A DNA stretch of 36,751 bases from Candidatus Saccharimonadota bacterium (GCA_025927655.1 JAICKY010000008.1:1-36751), one strand, 5' to 3'; positions 1 to 8,871 are shown, numbered from the stretch's first letter. The notes: generated by a model from the letters alone, not told the origin. Numbers and translations: made by a program.

Positions 1-1587
1 ATCATCGACACCCCAGGCCATGCTGACTTCTCTGGTGAAGTGGAGCGCACCCTAAACATGGCTGACGGTTGTTTGCTGATCGTCGATGCTCAGGAAGGCC
101 CCATGCCACAGACGAAATTCGTGCTGGAAAAGGCTCTGGAAGCCGAACTGACCCCTATTGTTATTATCAACAAAATCGACAAGCCAGGCAGCCGCATCGC
201 CGAAGTCGAAGATGAACTGGCCGATTTGTTCCTGGAGCTGGCCGTACACGAAGACCAGCTGCATTACCCGGTGTATTACGCGATTGGCCGCGACGGAAAA
301 TCGTGGGCGACGGTACCTGCCGATCCAACGGTAGACGCTACACTCGACCCAGTTTTCGACGCCATTATCGAAAAAATCCCGGCACCAAAGATTGAGATTG
401 ATAAGCCGTTCCAGATGCTGGTAACGGCGCTGGCTTGGGACACGTACAAGGGTAAATATGCCATCGGCCGTATTACTCGCGGTAAGGTCAACCCCGGCGA
501 CCAGGTCGTGCTGTGCAAAAAGGATGGAACCCAGCAAAAGGCTAAAGTCGAACTGGTATTTATGAGCCACGGCGTTTCCAAGTTTGAGGTTCCCGGCGGT
601 GTAGCGGGTGACATCGTGCAGCTTACCGGCATAGCCGACGCCAAAATCGGTGAAACTATAGCCGACGCTAACGAACCGGAAGCGCTGCCGGTTATCGAGG
701 TAGAAGCTCCAACCTTGCGTATTTACCTCGGTCCGAACACCAGCCCGTTCAAGGGTCAGGAAGGTGAATTTAACACTTCTCGCCAGATTAGCGATCGGTT
801 GCAGAAAGAACTGGAAATCAACGTCGGGTTGCAGGTGAGCGATGATGGCATTGGCTTTACGGTTGCTGGCCGTGGGGAATTGCACCTTGGCGTGCTTATC
901 GAAACCATGCGCCGCGAAGGTTTTGAGTTCGAGGTTGGCCGTCCGCAGGTGGTGACACACGAAGAAAACGGCCAGATTATGGAACCAGTCGAAGAGGTGA
1001 TCATCGAAGTGCCGGCAGAACACGTTGGTACGGTGCAGATGGAGCTTGGCCAGCGCCGCGCTACGCTCAAAGAACAATTTGCCAGCCCGAAGGGCGTAAC
1101 CAAACTAGTGTACGAAATGCCTACCCGTGCGCTGCTCGGTATGCGCAACATCCTGCTTACCAACACCAAGGGTACTATTGTCATGAACAGCTTAGTGACA
1201 GGTTCTCAGCCTATGGGCTCTGCGTTGCAGCAGCTGCGCAATGGTGTGCTGATTAGCTTTGAACAAGGTGTTACTACGCCATATGCGTTGCAGAACGCCG
1301 AAGCTCGCGGTATTACGTTTGTGGGTCCGGCCGAAAAGGTTTACGCCGGCCAGATTATTGGTTTGAACACCCGCCAGGAAGATATGGAAATAAACGTTTG
1401 CAAGGCAAAACACCTGACTAACATGCGCTCCAGCTCGTCTGACGGCGTGGTGCAGCTGACTCCACCGACTATCTTTAGCCTGGAACAGTGCCTCGATTTC
1501 ATCGAAAACGATGAACTGCTGGAAGTAACTCCAAAGAACTTACGTCTGCGCAAAAAAGAGCTCGACCCCAAAAAGCGTAAACGCTAA
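1..1587 (+). CDS. typA: Translational GTPase TypA/BipA (5' end outside window)
   Basis: The reading frame is open from base 1, before the track's ATG at 40, and starts inside the G domain with the G3 motif DTPGHADF; G1 lies outside the window. G4 NKID follows (NKIDKPGSR). Downstream come an EF-Tu-like domain 2, an EF-G-like domain with GRGELHLGVLIETMRREG, and the TypA-specific C-terminal region (RGITFVGPAEKVYAGQIIG, HLTNMRSSSSD). The protein ends in a basic tail (KKELDPKKRKR). TypA is a ribosome-associated GTPase involved in stress adaptation and ribosome assembly, related to EF-G and LepA. The frame is intact. No obvious terminator was seen before the next promoter at 1641. Confidence 0.96.
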   Translation: MIDTPGHADFSGEVERTLNMADGCLLIVDAQEGPMPQTKFVLEKALEAELTPIVIINKIDKPGSRIAEVEDELADLFLELAVHEDQLHYPVYYAIGRDGKSWATVPADPTVDATLDPVFDAIIEKIPAPKIEIDKPFQMLVTALAWDTYKGKYAIGRITRGKVNPGDQVVLCKKDGTQQKAKVELVFMSHGVSKFEVPGGVAGDIVQLTGIADAKIGETIADANEPEALPVIEVEAPTLRIYLGPNTSPFKGQEGEFNTSRQISDRLQKELEINVGLQVSDDGIGFTVAGRGELHLGVLIETMRREGFEFEVGRPQVVTHEENGQIMEPVEEVIIEVPAEHVGTVQMELGQRRATLKEQFASPKGVTKLVYEMPTRALLGMRNILLTNTKGTIVMNSLVTGSQPMGSALQQLRNGVLISFEQGVTTPYALQNAEARGITFVGPAEKVYAGQIIGLNTRQEDMEINVCKAKHLTNMRSSSSDGVVQLTPPTIFSLEQCLDFIENDELLEVTPKNLRLRKKELDPKKRKR

Positions 1588-1933
1588 ATTGTGTCCAGCA
1601 GATGGTGGCCTAGTGATTGAACCGTAGTTAGCGATAAAGTTTGACCATAAGCTCCATTTGTGCTAGTATATAAACATTGTTCGTGTAGGCCACAATGGCG
1701 CTTGCACATGAATCCGGAGTTATTTCGTAGTTCTGCTCACAGGATTCCATAACAATCACAGGCAATATGCCTTTGGCACATTTTGGGCGAATAGCTCCAC
1801 TCCTCATGCCGTCGTACCGCTGGTACGCCTCCATTGCGGGGTTCACTCTTCATCCCAAACTGCACTCAAATGCATCTCGCCTGAATCCACAGAGTAATAA
1901 CCAACTACAAATAACGTAAAAGGATTTATCTTT
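1588..1933 (+). other. 346-bp intergenic region with promoter and long helicase leader
   Basis: There is no convincing protein gene here. A good sigma-70 promoter at 1641-1669 would start RNA near 1676, leaving a leader of about 258 nt before the DEAD-box gene. Within it are an 11-codon mini-ORF (ATG 1695, stop 1730, AGG 5 nt upstream) and a perfect 6-bp hairpin CGTACC-GCT-GGTACG at 1813-1827. Long structured leaders are known for cold-induced RNA helicases such as E. coli deaD; a similar role here is an inference. It could instead be a separate small RNA. Confidence 0.5.
1641..1669 (+). promoter_or_regulatory. Sigma-70-type promoter upstream of the helicase leader
   Basis: TTGACC (1641-1646), a 17-nt spacer, then TAGTAT (1664-1669). 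It is one of the few promoters in the window with a near-consensus -35. Its distance from the helicase ATG (1934) implies a long untranslated leader. Confidence 0.65.
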
Positions 1934-3136
1934 ATGCCTTCAAACCAACGTCGCGGCTATGCTTACAAAAGCACCCGTTCACCATACGCGCGTCCATCAC
2001 GCCCACAGCGCAACAAGGGCCCAAAGCACGGTCAGTACATCGACCCAGCTAAGTTCGTCAAAGTCGCTAACCCCGTAAAAGCAGAAGACTACGTGCCGAA
2101 GCACAAATTTGCTGATTTTAATATAGACAAGCGCCTGCACGAAAACATTGCTGCCAAAGGCTTCGTAAGCCCTACACCTATCCAGGACCAGACGATTGAA
2201 CTGGGGCTGGAAGGCAAGGACGTTATTGGTATCGCTAACACTGGTACCGGTAAAACAGCTGCGTTCCTGGTACCGATTTTGAATAAATTGATGACTGACC
2301 GCAGTAGCAAGGCGCTTGTTGTCGCTCCAACCCGTGAACTTGCGCAGCAGATTGAAACCGAACGCCGTTACCTGAGTAAGAACGGTGGCGTGTACGGTGC
2401 GCTGCTAATCGGTGGTTCGTCTTATGGTCCGCAACTGCGCGATCTGCGCAGTAACCCGAACATTGTCGTCGGTACGCCTGGCCGCATCAAAGATCACATC
2501 GATCAGCGTTCATTGGACCTCAGCCGCTACAGCATTGTAGTGCTCGACGAAGTTGACCGCATGCTGGACATGGGCTTTGTGAACGACGTAAAAGCACTGC
2601 TGGGCCAGCTGGCTCCAAAGCGCCAGTCATTCTATTTTTCTGCCACTATGGACCAGCGTGTCAGTAGTCTGATCGCTACTTTTTCACCGGATGCCGTTAC
2701 GGTTTCAGTAAAGCAGGGCGATACCAGCAGCAACGTACACCAGGATGTCATTCCATTCACCGACAAGCACAACAAAATCGAAGCATTGCACAACCTGCTT
2801 ATCGAACCGCTTGTTACGAAAAGCATTGTGTTCGAAGCAACTCAGCGCAACGTAGAGCGCTTGGAAGATGACCTGCGGGCCCGCGGTTTCAATGTTGCGG
2901 CTATTCACGGTGGTAAAACACAGGGCCAGCGCAAGCGTGCGCTGGATGCCTTCAAGGAAAACAAAGTTTCAACCTTGATTGCGACCGATGTTGCTGCTCG
3001 CGGCATCGACGTGCCAGATGTATCGCACGTCATCAACTATGGTCTGCCACAGACGTACGAAGATTACACGCACCGTATCGGTCGTGCTGGCCGTGCCGGC
3101 AAAGTCGGCTATGCTCTGACGTTTATCGAACGTTAG
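1934..3136 (+). CDS. DEAD-box ATP-dependent RNA helicase
   Basis: 400 aa with the full set of SF2 DEAD-box motifs in order: Q motif (GFVSPTPIQDQTI), motif I ANTGTGKTAAF, PTRELAQQ, TPGR, motif II as DEVD rather than DEAD, SAT (FSATMD), ATDVAARGID and HRIGRAGRAG. An N-terminal basic tail of about 60 residues (RRGYAYKSTRSPYARPSRPQ) may bind RNA; the protein ends just after motif VI without the usual long C-terminal extension. AGGA lies 9 nt before the ATG. It unwinds RNA during ribosome assembly or mRNA turnover, but the exact paralogue (RhlE, CshA or DeaD type) cannot be assigned. A strong palindromic terminator follows the stop. Confidence 0.93.
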   Translation: MPSNQRRGYAYKSTRSPYARPSRPQRNKGPKHGQYIDPAKFVKVANPVKAEDYVPKHKFADFNIDKRLHENIAAKGFVSPTPIQDQTIELGLEGKDVIGIANTGTGKTAAFLVPILNKLMTDRSSKALVVAPTRELAQQIETERRYLSKNGGVYGALLIGGSSYGPQLRDLRSNPNIVVGTPGRIKDHIDQRSLDLSRYSIVVLDEVDRMLDMGFVNDVKALLGQLAPKRQSFYFSATMDQRVSSLIATFSPDAVTVSVKQGDTSSNVHQDVIPFTDKHNKIEALHNLLIEPLVTKSIVFEATQRNVERLEDDLRARGFNVAAIHGGKTQGQRKRALDAFKENKVSTLIATDVAARGIDVPDVSHVINYGLPQTYEDYTHRIGRAGRAGKVGYALTFIER

Positions 3137-3156
3137 AGAGCGCTTCAAAGAACCTG

Positions 3157-3186
3157 AAAAGGAAGTCTAGATCTAGACTTCCTTTT
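3157..3186. terminator. Bidirectional terminator, 30-bp perfect palindrome
   Basis: AAAAGGAAGTCTAGA is followed directly by its exact reverse complement, giving A/T-flanked 15-bp arms that work on both strands. It lies after the helicase stop, and its left arm overlaps the stop codon (3173-3175) of the convergent methyltransferase gene. Confidence 0.85.
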
Positions 3187-3799
3187 CTTTTGCAACGAAG
3201 AATATATGCTGTTTTGTACGTGCGTCGACGGGCTGGTAGGAATAATCTACGACGCGGAAACCATAGTCGGCCAAGGTCTTGGTAAAATCATCCTCGCGCC
3301 AGTACACGAACAAGCGCTCCTCGTGCCGCCCATCTTTGTCGCGTACCTCGAAATCCTCTCCGTCGCCATCCTTTAGTACAATTAATCCAACAGCATTTGG
3401 AACCAGTGTACGGTTGGGGGCGGTAAGGGCTTCACCTATCCGCTGCCTGGGGATGTGTAGCAGTACGTTGCAGGCCCAGAACCCGTCGAATTTTGTTTGT
3501 AGTTTTCCTAGATCGTACACGCTTAAATGCCGAAAGATACCCGCGGGCGTAGTGGCTTGTGCGACGGCAATCATTCCCCTGGATGCATCAGTCCCTGTGT
3601 AGTCATAGCCGGCCTTTATAAGCTCGGCCGCATCGCGTCCACCGCCACAGCCGACTTCGAGGATTTTGCCGGTAGGCAGTAGCTCCTGGAGCTTTTGTAT
3701 TGTCTGCGCCCAGTGGTTTTTTGTATGAGAGGCCGCCCATAAAGGGGCGTTATTGTCGTAATTTTCTATGGTCTTGGCTTCGAGGTCGTCGTGATTCAT
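3173..3799 (-). CDS. Class I SAM-dependent methyltransferase
   Basis: 208 aa from the ATG at 3799 (MNHDDLEAK). The track's start at 3850 is a TTG and adds a weak 17-residue extension. Motif I is LEVGCGGGRDAAEL, followed by an acidic strand end (YTGTDAS) and the post-motif region FDGFWACNVLLHIPR, as in small-molecule methyltransferases of the UbiE/Tam-like group. The substrate is not predictable. A TACGCT hexamer sits 6 nt before the chosen ATG, which agrees with a leaderless start. The gene is convergent with the helicase and divergent from the CorA-like gene. Confidence 0.82.
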   Translation of the reverse strand: MNHDDLEAKTIENYDNNAPLWAASHTKNHWAQTIQKLQELLPTGKILEVGCGGGRDAAELIKAGYDYTGTDASRGMIAVAQATTPAGIFRHLSVYDLGKLQTKFDGFWACNVLLHIPRQRIGEALTAPNRTLVPNAVGLIVLKDGDGEDFEVRDKDGRHEERLFVYWREDDFTKTLADYGFRVVDYSYQPVDARTKQHIFFVAKEKEV

Positions 3800-3805
3800 G
3801 GTTCT

Positions 3806-3811
3806 AGCGTA
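3806..3811 (-). promoter_or_regulatory. -10 element of methyltransferase gene (leaderless spacing)
   Basis: On the minus strand TACGCT is followed by 6 nt (agaacc) and the ATG at 3799. It fits TAnnnT but is one of the weaker members of the leaderless set; no clear -35 is visible. Confidence 0.35.
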
Positions 3812-3876
3812 CCGCAAAGTTTCATGTGCTGTTTCAGTAGTCGTAAACAAAATGCTGGTCAGCGGGAGCGATACGG

Positions 3877-3882
3877 TACAAT
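3877..3882 (+). promoter_or_regulatory. -10 element of CorA-like gene (leaderless spacing)
   Basis: TACAAT, then 6 nt (aggcgt), then the ATG at 3889. The expected transcription start falls on or next to the A of the start codon. Confidence 0.6.
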
Positions 3883-3888
3883 AGGCGT

Positions 3889-4815
3889 ATGACGACTATA
3901 TATTACAGTCGGGCACGTGATAGGGCGCTCCAGACAATCGAAGCGCCACGTGCTGGCACCTGGGTGTATGTGACTGCACCCGATGATGATGAGCTGGACG
4001 AACTAGCAGCAGCGTACGAACTGGACCGCGATAACCTGGAAGACGCAGTTGATATCTACGAAGCGCCGCGTATCGAAGTGGAAGGCGGGTTGGTATATAT
4101 CTACACTCGGTATTGTTACCCGGAGGGCAAAGAAATTGCCACGGAACCGTTGCTTATTATCTATACTGCCGATCGGCTCATCACCGTTGCTCGTGCCCAG
4201 ACGAGCATTCTCGCGCGCCTAAGCCATGACCAGGTAGAGTTTGTTACCACGCAGCGCACGAAGCTATTGCTGCAAATTTTGGTTGAAATAAACCGTTCGT
4301 ACGAATTGCAGGCGCACAAGGTTTCACGCCGGCTGTTACAGCTTCGCGGGCAAATGCGCCAGTTGCGCTTAACCACGCGGGAATTCGTGGGTATTATTGA
4401 ACTGGAGGAAGACCTGAATGAATTCTTGAGCGCCTTGCAGCCGCAGGCGCTTTTGTTTAAATCGCTGCTGAACGGCAAATACCTGCGGTTATACGAAGAC
4501 GACCGTGATATCGTCGAAGATATCGAGCGCTCTACCAGCGAGCTGATTACCCTGGTGCAGGGCCGTCTGCGAACACTGGTCAACATGCGTCAGGCATACG
4601 ACGCCATCGCTACCACTAACCTGAACGCCACCTTCAAGCGGCTGACTTCGATTGCGATCTTCCTGACCATACCGACAATAATCGGCGGTATATATGGAAT
4701 GAATGTCGGCTTGCCGTTGCAGCACGCGCGTTACGCGTTTTTGTTTGTGCTGGCATTGATTGCGGCTACGAGCGGCGGCATGATTTGGTTCTTTCACCGC
4801 AAAAAATGGTTGTAG
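3889..4815 (+). CDS. corA: CorA-family divalent cation (Mg2+/Co2+) transporter
   Basis: 308 aa. A long cytoplasmic N-terminal domain with acidic patches (DDDELDELAAAYELDRDNLEDAVD) leads into a long helix and two C-terminal membrane segments. The signature YGMN lies between them (IIGGIYGMNVGLPLQ), and the tail is basic (FHRKKWL). CorA proteins form homopentameric Mg2+ channels in the cytoplasmic membrane. The length matches the family. Twenty bases separate it from the DUF475 gene. Ion specificity cannot be read from the sequence. Confidence 0.9.
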   Translation: MTTIYYSRARDRALQTIEAPRAGTWVYVTAPDDDELDELAAAYELDRDNLEDAVDIYEAPRIEVEGGLVYIYTRYCYPEGKEIATEPLLIIYTADRLITVARAQTSILARLSHDQVEFVTTQRTKLLLQILVEINRSYELQAHKVSRRLLQLRGQMRQLRLTTREFVGIIELEEDLNEFLSALQPQALLFKSLLNGKYLRLYEDDRDIVEDIERSTSELITLVQGRLRTLVNMRQAYDAIATTNLNATFKRLTSIAIFLTIPTIIGGIYGMNVGLPLQHARYAFLFVLALIAATSGGMIWFFHRKKWL

Positions 4816-4818
4816 GCC

Positions 4819-4827
4819 TGCTATACT
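4819..4827 (+). promoter_or_regulatory. Extended -10 of DUF475 gene
   Basis: TGcTATACT is followed by 7 nt (ggaggta) and the ATG at 4835. GGAGG is only 2 nt from the ATG, too close for a normal Shine-Dalgarno site, so a leaderless start is the simpler reading. Confidence 0.6.
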
Positions 4828-4834
4828 GGAGGTA

Positions 4835-5875
4835 ATGCCCACAACTTCTTCGGCGAACTCCTCGTTACGTATTTTTGCGTTCTCCGCCCTAGCCAGTCTG
4901 GCAATTTTGGCAGCCGTATTGTTCGGCTTGGGTGCCGGCGCACTGGTGATCACACTTATTTTGGCCGTGGTCGAAATAACGTTTAGCTTCGACAATGCCA
5001 TCATTAACGCCAAGACGCTCGGCAAGCTGTCGCGCCCGTGGCAAACGGCATTTTTGACCGCCGGTATTTTGGTGGCGATTTTTGGGATGCGCATAGTGTT
5101 CCCGATTGCTATCGTTATGATTACGGCGTCGCTAGGCTGGAACGAAGTCGTGAATTTAGCGCTGCACCATCCGCACCAATACGCCCACCATCTCGAACAG
5201 GCGCATGCCTCTATCGCCGCATATGGCGGTGCGTTTTTGCTGATGTTGGCGCTAACGTTCTTTTTCGATGACGAGCGCCAGGTGCACTGGATCACCGTGC
5301 TGGAACGCCAATTCAGCCGTTTTTCACACTGGTTGGCTGCTCCGGCAGTTGCCGTTTTGCTGATAGTTGGTTTTGCGGCGTTGCCGGCTAACACTCATGG
5401 AGCGAGTACCATTGTGGCCGGCTTGCTCGGTGCCGCTACATACATTTTGCTGCAAACGGTGAGCGGTTTGTTTGAGCGCCTGCAAGGCGGTCGGGCACAG
5501 CAGGCCGGGCAAACGGGTTTAGCGGCACTTATGACGCTGCTTTATCTGGAGGTACTCGATGCTAGTTTTAGCTTTGACGGAGTCATCGGCGCGTTTGCCA
5601 TTACCAGCAACATCGTGCTGATTGCGGCGGGTCTGGGAATCGGAGCTTTGTGGGTGCGTTCGCTGACGGTATTCATGGTGCGCCGCCACACGCTCGGCCG
5701 GTACGCATTTATCGAACACGGCGCGCACTATACCGTGCTGCTTTTGGCAGTTATTTTGTTTGCCAGCACCATTTGGAGTATCTCGGACTATGTTCCTGGA
5801 CTGATCGGAGTGTGTGTCATAGCTGCTTCGATAATCGCCTCGGTGCAGCACCGTCGTAATGTAAGCGGCAGCTAG
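4835..5875 (+). CDS. DUF475/TerC-like integral membrane protein
   Basis: 346 aa with about nine hydrophobic segments. Two matching TerC-type motifs are visible, EITFSFDNAIINAKTL near residue 50 and LDASFSFDGVIGAF near residue 240; the acidic residues are typical of the TerC/LysE-like metal-export superfamily. FGMRIVFPI after the first motif is typical of DUF475. TerC relatives are linked to tellurite resistance and Mn2+ or Ca2+ homeostasis; the substrate here is unknown. Position between a CorA-like transporter and AAG gives no firm clue, although ion transport suits the CorA neighbour. Confidence 0.85.
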   Translation: MPTTSSANSSLRIFAFSALASLAILAAVLFGLGAGALVITLILAVVEITFSFDNAIINAKTLGKLSRPWQTAFLTAGILVAIFGMRIVFPIAIVMITASLGWNEVVNLALHHPHQYAHHLEQAHASIAAYGGAFLLMLALTFFFDDERQVHWITVLERQFSRFSHWLAAPAVAVLLIVGFAALPANTHGASTIVAGLLGAATYILLQTVSGLFERLQGGRAQQAGQTGLAALMTLLYLEVLDASFSFDGVIGAFAITSNIVLIAAGLGIGALWVRSLTVFMVRRHTLGRYAFIEHGAHYTVLLLAVILFASTIWSISDYVPGLIGVCVIAASIIASVQHRRNVSGS

Positions 5876-5885
5876 CACACAGCAT

Positions 5886-6458
5886 ATGCTCGACTGGCAA
5901 TTTTTGGAGCATGCAGCAGAAGAGGCCGCGCCGCGCTTGCTCGGTTGTCTACTGGTGCGCGAACTGGGTGGCCACCGGTTAATCGGCCGGATCGTGGAGA
6001 CCGAAGCCTACGATCAGACCGATGCAGCTAGCCACAGCTACCACGGCCGCACATCTCGAACGGCTGTTATGTTCGGTCCGGCGGGCCACTTATACGTCTA
6101 TTTTACCTATGGCATGCACTACTGCATGAATGTAGTATGCGGTCCTGCCGGCCACGGTTCCGCAGTGCTTATTCGGGCTATTGAACCTGTAGAGGGCGTG
6201 GAATATATGGTAGAAAACCGCAGTGGTAAGAGTGGTGTGCAGGTCACGAACGGTCCGGCTAAAGTATGCCAGGCGCTGAGCGTAAAAGGCATTTTGAATG
6301 GACACGATTTACGCCAGGCACCGCTGCAGTTAGTGCTACAGCCTGCGGCAACACAAACGGAAATTGTGCAAACTACGCGCATCGGTATTTCTCAGGCCAA
6401 AGACGTTCCATGGCGTTTCTATCTGCGTGACAACGTGTATGTTTCTCAAGCCGGCTAG
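5886..6458 (+). CDS. mpg: DNA-3-methyladenine glycosylase (AAG/MPG family)
   Basis: 190 aa, the usual size for bacterial MPG. It contains GRIVETEAYDQTDAASHSYHGRT with the catalytic glutamate of the ETEAY motif, then MFGPAGHLYVYFTYGMHYCMNVVCG, AVLIRAIEP and TNGPAKVCQAL, all AAG hallmarks. It removes alkylated and deaminated purines to start base excision repair. It begins 10 bases after the DUF475 stop with no Shine-Dalgarno site, suggesting transcription with the upstream gene. No terminator was seen in the following 165 bases. Confidence 0.94.
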   Translation: MLDWQFLEHAAEEAAPRLLGCLLVRELGGHRLIGRIVETEAYDQTDAASHSYHGRTSRTAVMFGPAGHLYVYFTYGMHYCMNVVCGPAGHGSAVLIRAIEPVEGVEYMVENRSGKSGVQVTNGPAKVCQALSVKGILNGHDLRQAPLQLVLQPAATQTEIVQTTRIGISQAKDVPWRFYLRDNVYVSQAG

Positions 6459-6623
6459 TAATCTCATGGCTTGCCAGTTGAAACTATGGTCAATATTTAG
6501 AGACTCAAAAATCAGCTGGACAGTCGCTGCTGGAAGCTAAACAGGCGTTCTGCATGCCCGGCGTCACCATATTTTCAAACAGAGGTAGCTCGTGGTACTA
6601 TCAGGGCATTACGGAGGCGGCTG

Positions 6624-8852
6624 ATGAATGTGCTGAGTGTTGAGCTTAATAATTGTTACGGTATAGGTCATTTTCAATATGACTTTGATTTTTCCGTGCC
6701 AAGCGGACCGCATAGGCACTCTAGTGCAAGTCATTCGCAAACAAACATACTGTATGCGCATAACGGGGTTATGAAGACGTCTTTTGCCAAAACCTTTGAT
6801 GATATCGCACATGGGCAGCTGCCGGTTGACCGTGCGTATGGTCGTACGCCCCACTATAGGATTGACGCTGATGGCGTACCTCTAGATCCGGGGGCAATTT
6901 TTGTTGTACGTGCCGACGGTGAATATTTTGAAACCGAGAAGATGGCAACGCTACTCGCCGATAAACCAAGGCAGCAACGGTATGCCACGATTATGGAGGA
7001 CATCAACACTGCGGTAGAGCAGTTGTTCAAGCATGTGGCCGCTGCAATGGGCATACCGAGAGTGGCCGAGGTTACGAAACGGTTCGATGCGCATTTCGGC
7101 ACCAGTGACAGTACCCGATTAAACAAACTAATAAGCCTGCAGTCTGATGTTGAAAAGGCAAACCTGGATTTTCTTCGAGTAGACTATCGAGTGATTGATG
7201 ACCCTAAGGTTGCAGCGTTCTTGGACAAGCAAGCTACGCATCAGATGCTGCGCAGCTACATCGAAACGTTTGAGGCGCTTATGCAGCAGTCAAAATTTTT
7301 CCAGGACGGTGTTTACGACTACACGAACGCGCAGAATGTCCAAATGGCTATCCAGAAGAACAACTTTATGGCTGATGCGGTTAAAAACCGTGTGGTACTG
7401 GTGGACAAAGAGGGTAAGGAAACCACCGTTTCTACTCCTGACGATCTAGAGAAGGCATACGCCGAAGACAAAAATCGGATATTTAGTGATTTAAAGCTCA
7501 AGGTAGCATACGAGAAGTTTGATAAAGAAATCGGCCATAACGAACAGCTCAGAGATTTTCAAAGGTGGATCAAGCGCAATCAAGATCTAATCCCGCAGCT
7601 GCAAACTCAGGACTTTCTAAAGACCTATACCTGGCATGCACTATTAGCTGACGCCGCGGAACTATATACGGCTGCGGTCGATACCTACGAGTCAAACAAG
7701 ACGGAGCTGAACGCCCTCTATGACGAGTCCGATAAGCTTCAGTCACGCTGGGAGGAGGTTGTAGAGCACTTCAACACTAATTTTAGCGTGCCGTTCGTGG
7801 TCTCTGTAAAAAATAAGAAAGACGTAGTACTGGACCGTACCAAACCAGTATTGGAGTTTACGTTTAGTGATGGGCGCGGCAGCAGTAAATCTATTGATGT
7901 GCGGACGTTAACTAGTGATGTACTGAGCCGTGGCGAATCACGCGCATTATTTATCTTGAGCATTATGTTTGAGATTGAATCCCGTATAATCGACGGTGGC
8001 GAGCATGTGGTGGTATTGGACGATGTGGCCGATTCATTTGATTACAAAAATAAATACGCCATCATCGAATATTTACACAGTCTTTCGGATGAGTCGGTCA
8101 ATGGTATCCACTTGATCGTTATGACGCATAACTTTGATTTCTACCGAGCATTCCGACTGCGGTGTTGGGGCAAAGATCAATGCAAGTCGCGAATTGCGAC
8201 TCGCGACTCGGGCGCGGCTATCACGATGCATGCTGGTGGCAGTATCAATGAATTTGACCGCTTTAAACAAGAGGTTGCCAGAGACGAGAAGGTCTTCCTG
8301 GCAATGATACCTTTTGCGCGTAATCTCAGTGAGTATACCAGGGGTACAGCTGGGAATGATGATTATCAAAAGATGACCAGCTGTCTACATCGCAAATCGG
8401 ACACCAGCGCCATTACGGTGGCCGATGTGGCGGCCGTGTTGAATTCAAATATTCACGGGCTTAACCTTACGGCGTTTATGACCACCGAAAAATATGTGGA
8501 CATGCTGACACGCGTGTTGGCAACTATTGTGAATAATCCTGATGAATCTAAACTGGAAGATAAAATAGTGCTTGCCATAGGCATCAGGATGGAAGCCGAA
8601 AAACATATGCTGGGACGTTTCATAGCAGACGCCAAGCCCTACACGACAACGCCCCGCTCCGTACAAACCGCCTGTTGGTTCCGAGAATATTGTGGCTTCT
8701 ATGGTGTGGCCGATCTTGCCGTTAGCGTGCTGAAGCGAGTGATGATCGCCACTCCGGAATCAATTCACCTCAACTCGTTCATGTACGAACCCATTATGGA
8801 CATGTCAGTGGATGAACTCATAAAGCTCTATACTGATGTGCTCTCACTCTGA
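6624..8852 (+). CDS. AAA_13-like SMC/ABC-type ATPase, possible defence protein
   Basis: 742 aa. The Walker A region is NILYAHNGVMKTSFAKTF (residues 41-58), where the usual GxxGxGKS/T reads AHNGVMKT: two glycines are replaced but Lys51-Thr52 are kept. Helical segments follow (about 130-420), then an ABC signature LSRGE (434-438), Walker B VVVLDD (Asp466, Asp467) and an H-loop TH (His502). This is the head architecture of RecN/SMC/RloC-type ATPases. The C-terminal 240 residues are of unknown function and contain IRMEAEKH (Arg655-X5-His661). GGAGG lies 6 nt before the ATG. By eye, codon use is more AT-rich than in neighbouring genes (more cga, aga, ata, tta). Family ATPases occur in anti-phage modules; that role here is inferred. 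Confidence 0.75.
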   Translation: MNVLSVELNNCYGIGHFQYDFDFSVPSGPHRHSSASHSQTNILYAHNGVMKTSFAKTFDDIAHGQLPVDRAYGRTPHYRIDADGVPLDPGAIFVVRADGEYFETEKMATLLADKPRQQRYATIMEDINTAVEQLFKHVAAAMGIPRVAEVTKRFDAHFGTSDSTRLNKLISLQSDVEKANLDFLRVDYRVIDDPKVAAFLDKQATHQMLRSYIETFEALMQQSKFFQDGVYDYTNAQNVQMAIQKNNFMADAVKNRVVLVDKEGKETTVSTPDDLEKAYAEDKNRIFSDLKLKVAYEKFDKEIGHNEQLRDFQRWIKRNQDLIPQLQTQDFLKTYTWHALLADAAELYTAAVDTYESNKTELNALYDESDKLQSRWEEVVEHFNTNFSVPFVVSVKNKKDVVLDRTKPVLEFTFSDGRGSSKSIDVRTLTSDVLSRGESRALFILSIMFEIESRIIDGGEHVVVLDDVADSFDYKNKYAIIEYLHSLSDESVNGIHLIVMTHNFDFYRAFRLRCWGKDQCKSRIATRDSGAAITMHAGGSINEFDRFKQEVARDEKVFLAMIPFARNLSEYTRGTAGNDDYQKMTSCLHRKSDTSAITVADVAAVLNSNIHGLNLTAFMTTEKYVDMLTRVLATIVNNPDESKLEDKIVLAIGIRMEAEKHMLGRFIADAKPYTTTPRSVQTACWFREYCGFYGVADLAVSVLKRVMIATPESIHLNSFMYEPIMDMSVDELIKLYTDVLSL

Positions 8853-8871
8853 AATTAGCATAAGCACTTTA

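Noticed and set aside
52-1077. 341-aa minus-strand ORF opposite typA
   Set aside because: Shadow of the typA frame: His/Phe/Val-rich antisense translation with no motifs.
1628-1846. 72-codon minus-strand ORF (GTG start) in the helicase leader
   Set aside because: GTG start without ribosome site, no recognised domain, and it is antisense to a strong promoter and leader. A faint resemblance of PAMEAYQRYDG and VYILA to a YaaA-like family was too short to trust.
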